A stretch of DNA of 64,000 nt from Streptomyces sp. DT2A-34. GTDB lineage: Bacteria > Actinomycetota > Actinomycetes > Streptomycetales > Streptomycetaceae. The stretch covers positions 1,116,001 to 1,180,000 of the forward strand of contig NZ_JASTWJ010000001.1 of NCBI RefSeq assembly GCF_030499515.1, read 5' to 3'. The notes beneath the pieces are model-generated. The model saw only the letters and a list, made by a program, of their open reading frames with translations, was not told the DNA's origin and searched no databases. The position numbers and the translations under genes were made by a program. Shown one piece after another: positions 44,660 to 52,523 of the stretch; position 1 is the first letter of the stretch, and every line of letters starts with the position of its first letter.

Positions 44660-46021
44660 GTGCAGCCATCCCCTCCGTCCGCCCGTCAACCGTCCCCCGA
44701 CACCCGCCAGTTACGCCGCGTCGCCCTGTCCGGGCTGCTCGGCACCGCGGTCGAGTTCTACGACTTCCTCGTGTACGGCACGGTCGCCGCGCTCGTCTTC
44801 GGCGATCTGTTCTTCCCCCGGGCCGACCCCGCGGTCGGCACCATCGCGGCCTTCGGCACCTTCGCCGCGGGCTACGTGGCCCGCCCGCTGGGCGGCATCG
44901 TCTTCGGCCACTTCGGCGACCGGATCGGCCGTAAGTCGATGATGCTGCTGACCATGGTCCTGATGGGCTGCGGCAGCTTCCTCATCGGCCTGCTGCCCAC
45001 CTACGACGCGATCGGCGTGTGGGCGCCCGTCCTCCTCGTGACCCTGCGGGTGGTGCAGGGCCTCGCGATCGGCGGCGAGTGGGGCGGCGCGACCCTCATG
45101 GTCGTCGAGCACGCCGAACGCACCCAGGGCGCCCGGCGCGGCCTGTGGTCCAGCTTCACCCAACTCGGCGCCCCGCTCGGCTCGGTGCTGTCGGCCGGCG
45201 TGGTCACGCTCGTCTCCACCCTGCCGGACGACGAGTTCCGCGCCTGGGGCTGGCGAGTGCCGTTCCTGCTGAGCATCCTGCTGCTGGGCGTCGGCCTGTT
45301 CGTGCGCCTCAAGGTCGCCGAGAGCCCGCTGTTCGCGCAGGCCAAGACACAGCCCAAGCCCGACCGGCCGCCGGTCGTGGAGGTGCTGCGGCGGCCGAAA
45401 CCGGTGCTGCTCGCCGCCTGTGTCGGCATCGGCGCGTTCACCGCCCAGTCGCTGCTGACCGGATTCATGATCTCGTACGCGGTCGACCACGGGTACACCC
45501 GTCCGCAGGTGCTCACCGCCGTGACCATCGCCTCCTGTGTGGCCCTGGTGGTCCTACCCGCCGCGTCCGCACTCTCCGACCGGGTCGGCCGGCGCCCGGT
45601 CGTCCTGGCCGGCGCCGTCGCCTCGGCCGCGCTCGCCTTCCCCGTACTGGCGCTGGTGAACTCCGGCTCCCCCGGCCTGCTGATCCTCGCCCTCGCCCTC
45701 GGGCACGGCGTCGCCCAGTCCACGATGTACGGCCCGCTCGGCGCGCTGCTCAGCGAGATGTTCGGCACCCGGGTCCGCTACACCGGCGCCTCGCTCGGCT
45801 ACCAGGCGGCCACCCTGCTCGGCGCCGGGTTCTCGCCCCTGATCGCCAGCAGCCTGCTCGCCTCGTCCGGCGGCAGCAGCACGCCCGTCTCCCTGCTGCT
45901 GTGCGGCGGCGCGGCGATCACCGCGCTCACCGTGTGGCGGCTGCGCGAGACGCACACCGACACGCTCGACGCCCCCGGCTCCCCCGCCGACACCCCCACC
46001 CCGGAAGGGACGCTCCGTTGA
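44660..46021 (+). CDS. MHS-type MFS transporter, probable aromatic acid uptake
   Basis: This 453-residue transporter has twelve hydrophobic segments and metabolite:H+ symporter features: TAVEFYDFLVYGTVAALVF in segment 1, the GRRIGRK-like loop (FGDRIGRKSMM), and RVVQGLAIGGEWGGATLM. It is in the position of couT/phdT, so uptake of hydroxycinnamates is the best guess. The family also takes up shikimate, citrate and other acids. It begins with GTG and overlaps the downstream secreted hydrolase gene (TTGA). Confidence 0.82.
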   Translation: MQPSPPSARQPSPDTRQLRRVALSGLLGTAVEFYDFLVYGTVAALVFGDLFFPRADPAVGTIAAFGTFAAGYVARPLGGIVFGHFGDRIGRKSMMLLTMVLMGCGSFLIGLLPTYDAIGVWAPVLLVTLRVVQGLAIGGEWGGATLMVVEHAERTQGARRGLWSSFTQLGAPLGSVLSAGVVTLVSTLPDDEFRAWGWRVPFLLSILLLGVGLFVRLKVAESPLFAQAKTQPKPDRPPVVEVLRRPKPVLLAACVGIGAFTAQSLLTGFMISYAVDHGYTRPQVLTAVTIASCVALVVLPAASALSDRVGRRPVVLAGAVASAALAFPVLALVNSGSPGLLILALALGHGVAQSTMYGPLGALLSEMFGTRVRYTGASLGYQAATLLGAGFSPLIASSLLASSGGSSTPVSLLLCGGAAITALTVWRLRETHTDTLDAPGSPADTPTPEGTLR

Positions 46022-47397
46022 AATTCCGCACCCGTATCGCCTTACTGACCGTGGCTGCCGTGTGCGCCGCCACCGCGACCGCGCTCCCCGCACAGGCGGC
46101 GACCGACACCCACCTGGAGGGCAAACTCCCTTCCGGCGCCGCGTACTTGATGGACGTACCCGCCGACTGGAACGGCACCGTGCTCCTCTTCAGCCACGGC
46201 TACCGCCCCGCAGGCTCGCCCAGCCCCGGCGAGGACGCCCCCGACTCCACCACCCGCGACAAACTCCTGGCCGAGGGATACGCACTCATCGGCTCCTCGT
46301 ACGCCACGAACGGCTGGGCGGTGACGGATGCCGTGCCCGACCAGCTCGCCACCCTCGACCTGTTCACGCAGAAGTTCGGCACGGCCGGGCGGACGCTCGC
46401 CTGGGGCCGGTCGTACGGCGGCCTCGTCACGACGGCCCTCGCCGAGCGGCACCCCGACCGCTTCGACGGATCGCTGTCGATGTGCGGGCTGGTGCAGGGC
46501 GGGGTGGCCAACTGGAACAGCACCCTGGACCCGGTCTTCGCCCTGAAGACCCTGCTCGCGCCGGGCGCGGACATCCCGCTCACCGGGTTCGCCGACCAGG
46601 CGGCCGCGGTCGCCGCAGCGAACACGCTCGCCTCGAAGACCAGCGCGGCCCAGCAGACCCCCGAGGGCCGCGCCCGCATCGCCCTCGCCGCCGCGCTGCA
46701 CAACATCCCGGGCTACAACGACGCCAGGCAGACCAAGCCGGGCCCGACCGACTGGCAGACCCAGCAGGCCAACCAGTACACGGCCGTCACCGGGCTCATC
46801 CAGAGGCCCGCGTTCAGCTGGCGGCAGGAGGCGGAGAGCCGGGCCGGTGGCAACATGTCCTGGAACACCGGGGTCGACTACACCGCGATGCTCGCCCGCT
46901 CCCCGCTGTACAAAGAGGTGACCGAGCTCTACAAGGAGGCGGGACTGTCCTTGCGTACCGACCTCACCGCCCTGAACCGTGCACCCCGGATCTCGGCCGA
47001 CCCCGCGGCCGTAGGGTGGATGCGGCACACCAGCGTCTTCTCGGGCCGGCTCGCCGACCCCCAGCTCAACATCCACACGACCGGCGACGCCCTGATCCCC
47101 GTCCAGGCCGAGAGCGCCTACCGGCGGGCCGCCACCGCGGCGGGCTCCGGCGCCCTGCTCAGCCAGGCCTACGTCGACGCCCCCGGCCACTGCACCTTCA
47201 CCCCGGGCGAGATGCTCGGCGCCCTGCACACCCTGGAGCACCGGCTGGACACGGGCCGCTGGGACGCCTCGCCGGAGAGCCTCAACTCCCGTGCCCAGCA
47301 GGCTGATTCGACGACCGAGGCGCGTTATGTGACCTACCGGCCCACCACCTACCCCCGCCCCTACGACCTGGCCCATCCGGGAGACGCCCGGCCATGA
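46018..47397 (+). CDS. Secreted alpha/beta hydrolase
   Basis: This 459-residue protein starts with a Sec signal (FRTRIALLTVAAVCAATATA, ending near PAQA). The nucleophile elbow is GRSYGG near residue 132, the Asp is likely in TTGDALIPVQ near 360, and the His is in APGHCTFTPGE near 390. Its TTG start overlaps the transporter stop and has GGAAGGGA upstream. The coupling suggests release of a transporter substrate outside the cell, for example a hydroxycinnamoyl ester, but no family-specific feruloyl-esterase signature is evident. Confidence 0.78.
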   Translation: MKFRTRIALLTVAAVCAATATALPAQAATDTHLEGKLPSGAAYLMDVPADWNGTVLLFSHGYRPAGSPSPGEDAPDSTTRDKLLAEGYALIGSSYATNGWAVTDAVPDQLATLDLFTQKFGTAGRTLAWGRSYGGLVTTALAERHPDRFDGSLSMCGLVQGGVANWNSTLDPVFALKTLLAPGADIPLTGFADQAAAVAAANTLASKTSAAQQTPEGRARIALAAALHNIPGYNDARQTKPGPTDWQTQQANQYTAVTGLIQRPAFSWRQEAESRAGGNMSWNTGVDYTAMLARSPLYKEVTELYKEAGLSLRTDLTALNRAPRISADPAAVGWMRHTSVFSGRLADPQLNIHTTGDALIPVQAESAYRRAATAAGSGALLSQAYVDAPGHCTFTPGEMLGALHTLEHRLDTGRWDASPESLNSRAQQADSTTEARYVTYRPTTYPRPYDLAHPGDARP

Positions 47398-48149
47398 CCA
47401 CCCGCTCCGCGCCCGACCGGCTGCTGTCCGTCCTCGGGGCCTTCGACCTCGAACACCCGGCGCTGTCGCTGACGGACATCAGCCGGCGGGCCGGGCTGAG
47501 CCTGACCACCGCGCACCGGCTCGTGGCCGCTCTCACCGAGTGGGGCGCCTTGGAGCGGGACGAGGCCGGGCTCTACCACGTCGGGCTGCGCCTGTGGGAG
47601 GTGGCGGCCCTCGCGCCGCGCGGGCTCGCGCTGCGGCAGATCGCGCTGCCGTACCTGGAGGACCTGTACGAGGCGACACACGAGAACGTGCAGCTGGCGG
47701 TCCGGGACGGGCCCGAGGTCGTCTACATCGAGTGGCTGTCGGGACGGTCGGCGGTCGGCGTGCACATCCGGGTCGGAGCGCGCTGGCCGCTGCACGCCAC
47801 CGGGGTGGGGCTGGCGCTGCTCGCGCACAGTGACCCCGGGTTCCAGGAGGAGTACTGCGCCGGGCCGCTCGCCTCCTTCACGCCGTACACCGTCACCGAG
47901 CCCGCCCGACTGCGCCGCGTGCTGGCCGACGTACGCCGCACGGGGGTGGCGGTGAGCAGCCGCCAGGTCACCGACGACGCGCTGTCGGTGGCCGCTCCGG
48001 TGCGTGGCCCGGGCGGGTCGGTGGTCGCCGCCGTGTCCGTCGTCGTGCCCCAGGCCGAGGCGCAGGTGCCGGTGCTGGTGCCGGCGGTGCGGCTCGCGGC
48101 GCGGGGGATCTCGCGGGGGCTGGGGTGGTGGCCGGAAGGGGAGGCTTAG
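47394..48149 (+). CDS. IclR-family transcriptional regulator
   Basis: This 251-residue regulator has a winged helix (LSLTDISRRAGLSLTTAHRL, about 23-42) and an IclR effector domain (ENVQLAVRDGPEVVYIEWLSG; ATGVGLALLAH). The ATG overlaps the stop of the secreted hydrolase gene. It is thus the third gene of the transporter operon and may adjust transport or link it to downstream aromatic pathways. Confidence 0.87.
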   Translation: MTTRSAPDRLLSVLGAFDLEHPALSLTDISRRAGLSLTTAHRLVAALTEWGALERDEAGLYHVGLRLWEVAALAPRGLALRQIALPYLEDLYEATHENVQLAVRDGPEVVYIEWLSGRSAVGVHIRVGARWPLHATGVGLALLAHSDPGFQEEYCAGPLASFTPYTVTEPARLRRVLADVRRTGVAVSSRQVTDDALSVAAPVRGPGGSVVAAVSVVVPQAEAQVPVLVPAVRLAARGISRGLGWWPEGEA

Positions 48150-48157
48150 GCGCCCCC

Positions 48158-48451
48158 TCACCCCTGGAGGCGGACGGTCATCTCCACGGCAACCTCGTCC
48201 CCGGCCCCGAGCCCCTGCGGCTTGCGTACCGCGTTCTTGAGCGGCAGCAGATAGCCGCCGTCCCTGGGGAAGAGCGACGTCTCGAAGGCGACCTCGCCGA
48301 CCCTGGCCTCGACCGGGATCACGCCCCAGCCGTACGTGGCCATCGCGGCCACCTCCCGGATGTCGGCGGACTCCTCGTCCGGGACCCGGACGAAGTAGTA
48401 GGGCGCCGGACCGCGCCATTCGATCACCGGGCCGGCGAAGGCGAGCTCCAT
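48158..48451 (-). CDS. DUF1905 small protein
   Basis: This 97-residue protein has the DUF1905 pattern (FAGPVIEWRGPAPYYFVRVP; GWGVIPVEARVG; LPLKNAVRKPQGLGAGDEV). It is a small beta-barrel-like cytoplasmic protein of unknown role. It is convergent with the IclR gene, with eight bases between stops. Confidence 0.82.
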   Translation of the reverse strand: MELAFAGPVIEWRGPAPYYFVRVPDEESADIREVAAMATYGWGVIPVEARVGEVAFETSLFPRDGGYLLPLKNAVRKPQGLGAGDEVAVEMTVRLQG

Positions 48452-48585
48452 ACGGTCAGGACCCCTTCTCTGTGCCGAGTCGTCCTCAGAGGAATCTCAG
48501 ACTGCCTTGCCGGGATTCAAAGGATCAACCCAGGAAGAACCTGCACGATGCACGCGTACCGCAACAGATCTCAGGAAGGCGTGCC

Positions 48586-49821
48586 GTGGGCGTCCCGCAC
48601 ATATCGAAGCCGTCGGAGCAGCAGCCGGGAAGGTGGTCACGGCGCGGGGTGCTCGCCGTGCTCGGGGTGGTGCCCGCCGCGGTGCTGACCGGGTGCGGCG
48701 GGTCGGCGGACGCGTCCGAGGGCGCGAAGTCGGCAGCGTCCGCGCAGGCCTCCGCGAAGCAGCCGACGATCACGGTCACGCCGGCCGACGGCACCGAGAA
48801 GGCGGACTTCACCAGCCCCGTCGAGATCACCGTGGCCGACGGCACGCTCGCGTCCGTGAAGGTCACCGGTGACGACGGCTCCGCACTGAAGGGGTCCTTC
48901 GACGAGGCCCGCACGAAGTGGACCTCGGACGGGCATCCGCACTCGGGCACCGAGTACACCGTCACGGCCACGGCGGCGGGGGTATCGGCGGCCACGACCA
49001 CGACCTTCACCACGAAGTCCCCGGGCGAGACCTTCGTCGGCTACTTCACGCCCGAGGCAGGCTCCACCTCCGGCGTCGGCATGCCCGTGTCGATCGACTT
49101 CACGCACGCCGTCGCCGACAAGGCCGCGGTCCAGAAGGCGATCACGGTGACCGCCGAGCCCGCCGTGGACGTCGTCGGCCACTGGTTCAGCGACACCCGG
49201 CTGGACTTCCGGCCGAAGACGTACTGGGCGGCGGGGACGACGATCACGCTCAGCCTCCGGCTGAAGGACGTCGAGGGCGCGGACGGGGTCTACGGCACGC
49301 AGTCCAAGGACGTCACCTTCCACATCGGCCGCGAGCAGATCAGCACGGTCGACCTCGCCACCAAGCGGATGACGGTCGTCCGGGACGGCGAGACCGTCGC
49401 CACCTACCCGGTCAGCGGCGGCGACCCCGACCACACCACCTGGTCCGGGATCATGGTGATCAGCGAGCGGTTCGAGCAGACGCGGATGGAGTCCTCGACG
49501 GTCGGGCTCGGCGACGAGTACGACATCCCCGACGTCCCGCACGCCCAGCGGCTGACGACGTCCGGCACGTTCGTCCACGGCAACTACTGGGCGTCCACGT
49601 CGGTGTTCGGCAAGGAGAACACCAGCCACGGGTGCATCGGTCTGCACGACGCGAAGGGCGCGAGCGACAGCTCCGTGGCCGGTTACCAGTTCTACGAGAG
49701 CTCGAAGCTCGGGGACGTGGTGATCGTGCAGAACTCGGGCGAGAAGACCGTGGAAGCGTCGAACGGACTCAACGGCTGGAACCTGTCGTGGGCGGACTGG
49801 AAGGCGGGGAGTGCGCTTTAG
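48586..49821 (+). CDS. L,D-transpeptidase lipoprotein with Ig-like domains
   Basis: This protein of about 411 residues has a Tat-like and lipobox signal (RWSRRGVLAVLG to VLTGCGG), two immunoglobulin-like domains (about 60-255) and a C-terminal YkuD domain. The catalytic HGNYWA...TSHGCIGL motif (His, then Ser-His-Gly-Cys) is intact. It makes 3-3 cross-links in peptidoglycan, as LdtMt2-type enzymes do. The GTG at 48586, after AGGAAGG, is preferred over in-frame upstream codons without ribosome sites. Confidence 0.9.
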   Translation: MGVPHISKPSEQQPGRWSRRGVLAVLGVVPAAVLTGCGGSADASEGAKSAASAQASAKQPTITVTPADGTEKADFTSPVEITVADGTLASVKVTGDDGSALKGSFDEARTKWTSDGHPHSGTEYTVTATAAGVSAATTTTFTTKSPGETFVGYFTPEAGSTSGVGMPVSIDFTHAVADKAAVQKAITVTAEPAVDVVGHWFSDTRLDFRPKTYWAAGTTITLSLRLKDVEGADGVYGTQSKDVTFHIGREQISTVDLATKRMTVVRDGETVATYPVSGGDPDHTTWSGIMVISERFEQTRMESSTVGLGDEYDIPDVPHAQRLTTSGTFVHGNYWASTSVFGKENTSHGCIGLHDAKGASDSSVAGYQFYESSKLGDVVIVQNSGEKTVEASNGLNGWNLSWADWKAGSAL

Positions 49822-49923
49822 CACGTATACCCCGTTCATGGCATGAACTTCCCCGCCCCCGAAGGACTTTCCCTGCTTTAACTCTTGACGGCCCCGGTTG
49901 CGGAGAGCACATTGGGCCCACTT

Positions 49924-49937
49924 TGAGAGCGCTCTCA
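49924..49937. promoter_or_regulatory. LacI-type operator TGAGAGCGCTCTCA
   Basis: A perfect 14-base palindrome lies 49 bases before the start of the secreted glucanase gene, a little after a possible -35 TTGACG at 49886. It has the form of CebR/BglR-type boxes that repress glucanase and cellulase genes in Streptomyces. Confidence 0.65.
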
Positions 49938-49986
49938 GATGTATCTGACACCCGCGCACATCACTCCGTACCGGGAGGCACCCCCC

Positions 49987-51372
49987 ATGAGTGCAACCTC
50001 CGGCATACCCAGACGGCGACGCGCGCTCATCGCCGTACTCAGCACGCTCGGTCTGGCGGCCGCGGTCGCCACGGCCGCGACCCTGCCCGCGAACGCCTCC
50101 GCCCCCACGCCCCCGTCGGGCTGGACGCAGGTCTTCCTCGACGACTTCAACGGCACCGCCGGCACCGGTGTCAACACCTCCAACTGGCAGTACGCGACCG
50201 GTACTTCGTATCCGGGCGGCCCCGCCAACTGGGGCACCGGCGAGGTCGAGACGATGACGAACAGCACCAGCAACGTCGCGCTCGACGGCAACGGCAACCT
50301 CCGCATCACCCCGCTGCGCGACTCCGCCGGCCGCTGGACGTCGGGCCGCATCGAGACCAACCGCACCGACTTCCAGCCCCCGTCCGGCGGCAAGCTGCGC
50401 GTCGAGGGCCGCATCCAGATGCCGAACGTCACCGGCACCGCCGCCGAGGGCTACTGGCCGGCGTTCTGGATGCTGGGCGCGCCGTACCGCGGCAACTACC
50501 AGAACTGGCCGAGCGTCGGCGAGCTGGACATCATGGAGAACGTCCAGGGCCGCAACACCGTGTGGGCCACGATGCACTGCGGGACCAACCCGGGCGGCCC
50601 GTGCAACGAGACCACCGGCCTCGGCAACTCCACGGCATGTCCCGGCTCGACGTGCCAGTCGGCCTTCCACACCTACACCATGGAGTGGGACCGCTCGGTG
50701 AGCCCCGAGACGATCCGGTTCTACGTCGACGGCACCCAGTTCCACTCGGTCAACGCGAGCCAGGTGGACGCGACGACCTGGTCCAACGCCACCAACCACG
50801 GCTTCTTCATCATCCTGAACGTGGCGATGGGCGGCGCCTTCCCGGACGCCTTCGGCGGCGGCCTGGACGGCGACACGCGGTCCGGCGTGCCGATGGTCGT
50901 CGACTACGTCCAGGTGCTGTCGGCCAGTGGGAGCGGTACCACACCTCCGCCGACGGGCAACCGTGACGCCTACAGCGCCATCCAGGCCGAGTCGTACGAC
51001 GGCCAGGGCGGCGCGAGCACCGAGTCCACGTCGGATGCGGGCGGCGGACAGAACATCGGCTCCCTCGCGAACGGCGACTGGGCGCTGTACAAGGGCGTCA
51101 ACTTCGGCTCGTCGGCGGCCACTCAGTTCGTGGGCCGGGTGGCGAGCGGTGCGGCGGGCGGCGTCAGCGGGCTCGTCGAGGTGCGCCTGGACAGCCGCGG
51201 CAACGCGCCCGTGGGCAGCTTCTCGGTGGCCAACACCGGTGGGTGGCAGTCGTGGCGGACCGTCCCGGCGAACATCAGCGGGATCACCGGCACGCATGAC
51301 GTGTATCTCACCTTCACCAGCGGTCAGCCGTCGGACTTCGTGAACGTGAACTGGTTCAACTTCGCCCGCTGA
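49987..51372 (+). CDS. Secreted endo-beta-1,3-glucanase, GH16 with CBM6-like domain
   Basis: This 461-residue protein has a Sec signal (RRRRALIAVLSTLGLAAAVA, cleavage near ANASA), a GH16 catalytic domain (about 40-310) with the catalytic GELDIMENV, and, after a short TTPPPTG linker, a carbohydrate-binding domain of CBM6/35 type (AIQAESYDGQGG to VNVNWFNFAR). It would degrade laminarin or fungal cell-wall glucan outside the cell. The ATG at 49987 has GGGAGG upstream. Confidence 0.92.
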   Translation: MSATSGIPRRRRALIAVLSTLGLAAAVATAATLPANASAPTPPSGWTQVFLDDFNGTAGTGVNTSNWQYATGTSYPGGPANWGTGEVETMTNSTSNVALDGNGNLRITPLRDSAGRWTSGRIETNRTDFQPPSGGKLRVEGRIQMPNVTGTAAEGYWPAFWMLGAPYRGNYQNWPSVGELDIMENVQGRNTVWATMHCGTNPGGPCNETTGLGNSTACPGSTCQSAFHTYTMEWDRSVSPETIRFYVDGTQFHSVNASQVDATTWSNATNHGFFIILNVAMGGAFPDAFGGGLDGDTRSGVPMVVDYVQVLSASGSGTTPPPTGNRDAYSAIQAESYDGQGGASTESTSDAGGGQNIGSLANGDWALYKGVNFGSSAATQFVGRVASGAAGGVSGLVEVRLDSRGNAPVGSFSVANTGGWQSWRTVPANISGITGTHDVYLTFTSGQPSDFVNVNWFNFAR

Positions 51373-51384
51373 CAGGCGTGTTGA

Positions 51385-51422
51385 GATGCCCCGCGAGAGC
51401 TCGACCGCCCTCGCGGGGCATC
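51385..51422. terminator. Perfect 13-bp stem terminator
   Basis: GATGCCCCGCGAG pairs perfectly with CTCGCGGGGCATC around a 12-base loop, between the convergent GH16 and AraC genes. It can serve both. Confidence 0.8.
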
Positions 51423-51449
51423 GGCGCACCCGGCTCCGCCGGCACTGCC

Positions 51450-52346
51450 CTAACGCAACTCCGCCCGAAACGCCGCCGGCGTCATCTCCGTGTGCTGGTG
51501 GAAGAACTTGGAGAAGTTGGCGGCGTCGGGAAAGCCGACCGCCGCACCCACACGCCCGATCGGCAGGTCCGTGTGGGCCAGGAGCCGCTTGGCCTCCAGG
51601 ATCACGCGTCGGTCGATGAAGCCCTTGGGCGTCTGACCCGTGGCGGCGCGGACCGCGCGGACGAGGGTCCGGCGGGAGTAGCCGAGCTGGTCGGCGTAGG
51701 CGCTGACGCTGTGGTTGGTGGCGAAGCCCTGCTCCACCGCGTCCCGGAAGAGGGTGAAGGTCGTGTCGGCCTGCTCGCGCGCCGCTTTCGCCGAGCTCGC
51801 GGCGAGGTGGGCCAGGCGCAGCAGGAACGCGGTCAGCGAGTGGCGCAGAACCGCGGTGTGCGGGCTCAGGGGGAGGGTCGCCGTGTCCTCGTACTCGCGT
51901 TGGAGTTGGGCGAGGGACGAGCGCAGAGCGGTGAGCCGGCCTTCGTCGGGGTGGAGCAGGGGCGGGAGGTCGTAGCGGTAGAGGCCGGTGGCCTCCACCG
52001 TGGCGCGCGGCAGGAAGCCCGGCTGCATGGCGAGGACGATCCCCCGGTACTCGCTCGTCCGTGAGAAACGATGGACCTGTCCGGGGCGGATCCACAGCAG
52101 ATCGCCCGCGCCCGCCTCGTACTCCGTGAAGTCGATCATGTGGCGCACGGGTCCGCGGCTGAAGAGCATCACGACGTGGAAGTCGATGCGGTGCACGCGC
52201 TCCAGCGGCGCCTCGTCGGCGTGCCAGGTGTGGTCGGTGCCGCCCATCGGGCCGATCCGCATGCCGACGCCGCCGACGCTCAGCTCGACGGGGAAGGGGA
52301 ACGTTCTGATCCCTCCGTCGCCGCCTTCGCCCCTTGTGTCCACCAT
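51450..52346 (-). CDS. AraC-family transcriptional regulator
   Basis: This regulator of about 298 residues has an N-terminal cupin sensor part (DLLWIRPGQVHRFSR) and a C-terminal double helix-turn-helix (VSAYADQLGYSRRTLVRAVR; IGRVGAAVGFPDAANFSKFF). It is divergent from the pentose phosphate operon. The start is uncertain: ATG at 52346 or 52382, neither with a strong ribosome site. Its target could be the tkt operon or itself. Confidence 0.83.
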   Translation of the reverse strand: MVDTRGEGGDGGIRTFPFPVELSVGGVGMRIGPMGGTDHTWHADEAPLERVHRIDFHVVMLFSRGPVRHMIDFTEYEAGAGDLLWIRPGQVHRFSRTSEYRGIVLAMQPGFLPRATVEATGLYRYDLPPLLHPDEGRLTALRSSLAQLQREYEDTATLPLSPHTAVLRHSLTAFLLRLAHLAASSAKAAREQADTTFTLFRDAVEQGFATNHSVSAYADQLGYSRRTLVRAVRAATGQTPKGFIDRRVILEAKRLLAHTDLPIGRVGAAVGFPDAANFSKFFHQHTEMTPAAFRAELR

Positions 52347-52453
52347 GTCCGTCTCGTGCCGCCTCAGTTGCGCGCCGCCCATGCTCAGCCGTGCGCTGCG
52401 CCGGCGACGCTGTCCCACTTTCACCACAGCCTGACACACGCCGACCTTCCCTC

Positions 52454-52472
52454 GTAAAAGTCAGACTTTTAC
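52454..52472. promoter_or_regulatory. Perfect 19-bp palindrome before tkt
   Basis: GTAAAAGTCAGACTTTTAC is perfectly symmetric about its central A and is strikingly AT-rich in this genome. It lies 51 bases before the tkt start in the divergent gap with the AraC gene. A further ACTTTT follows at once. It is a strong operator candidate. Confidence 0.65.
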
Positions 52473-52523
52473 TTTTGAAGGCGTTGGACCAGCCACTTCG
52501 CTCCGATCGAGGACTTTTTGAAG

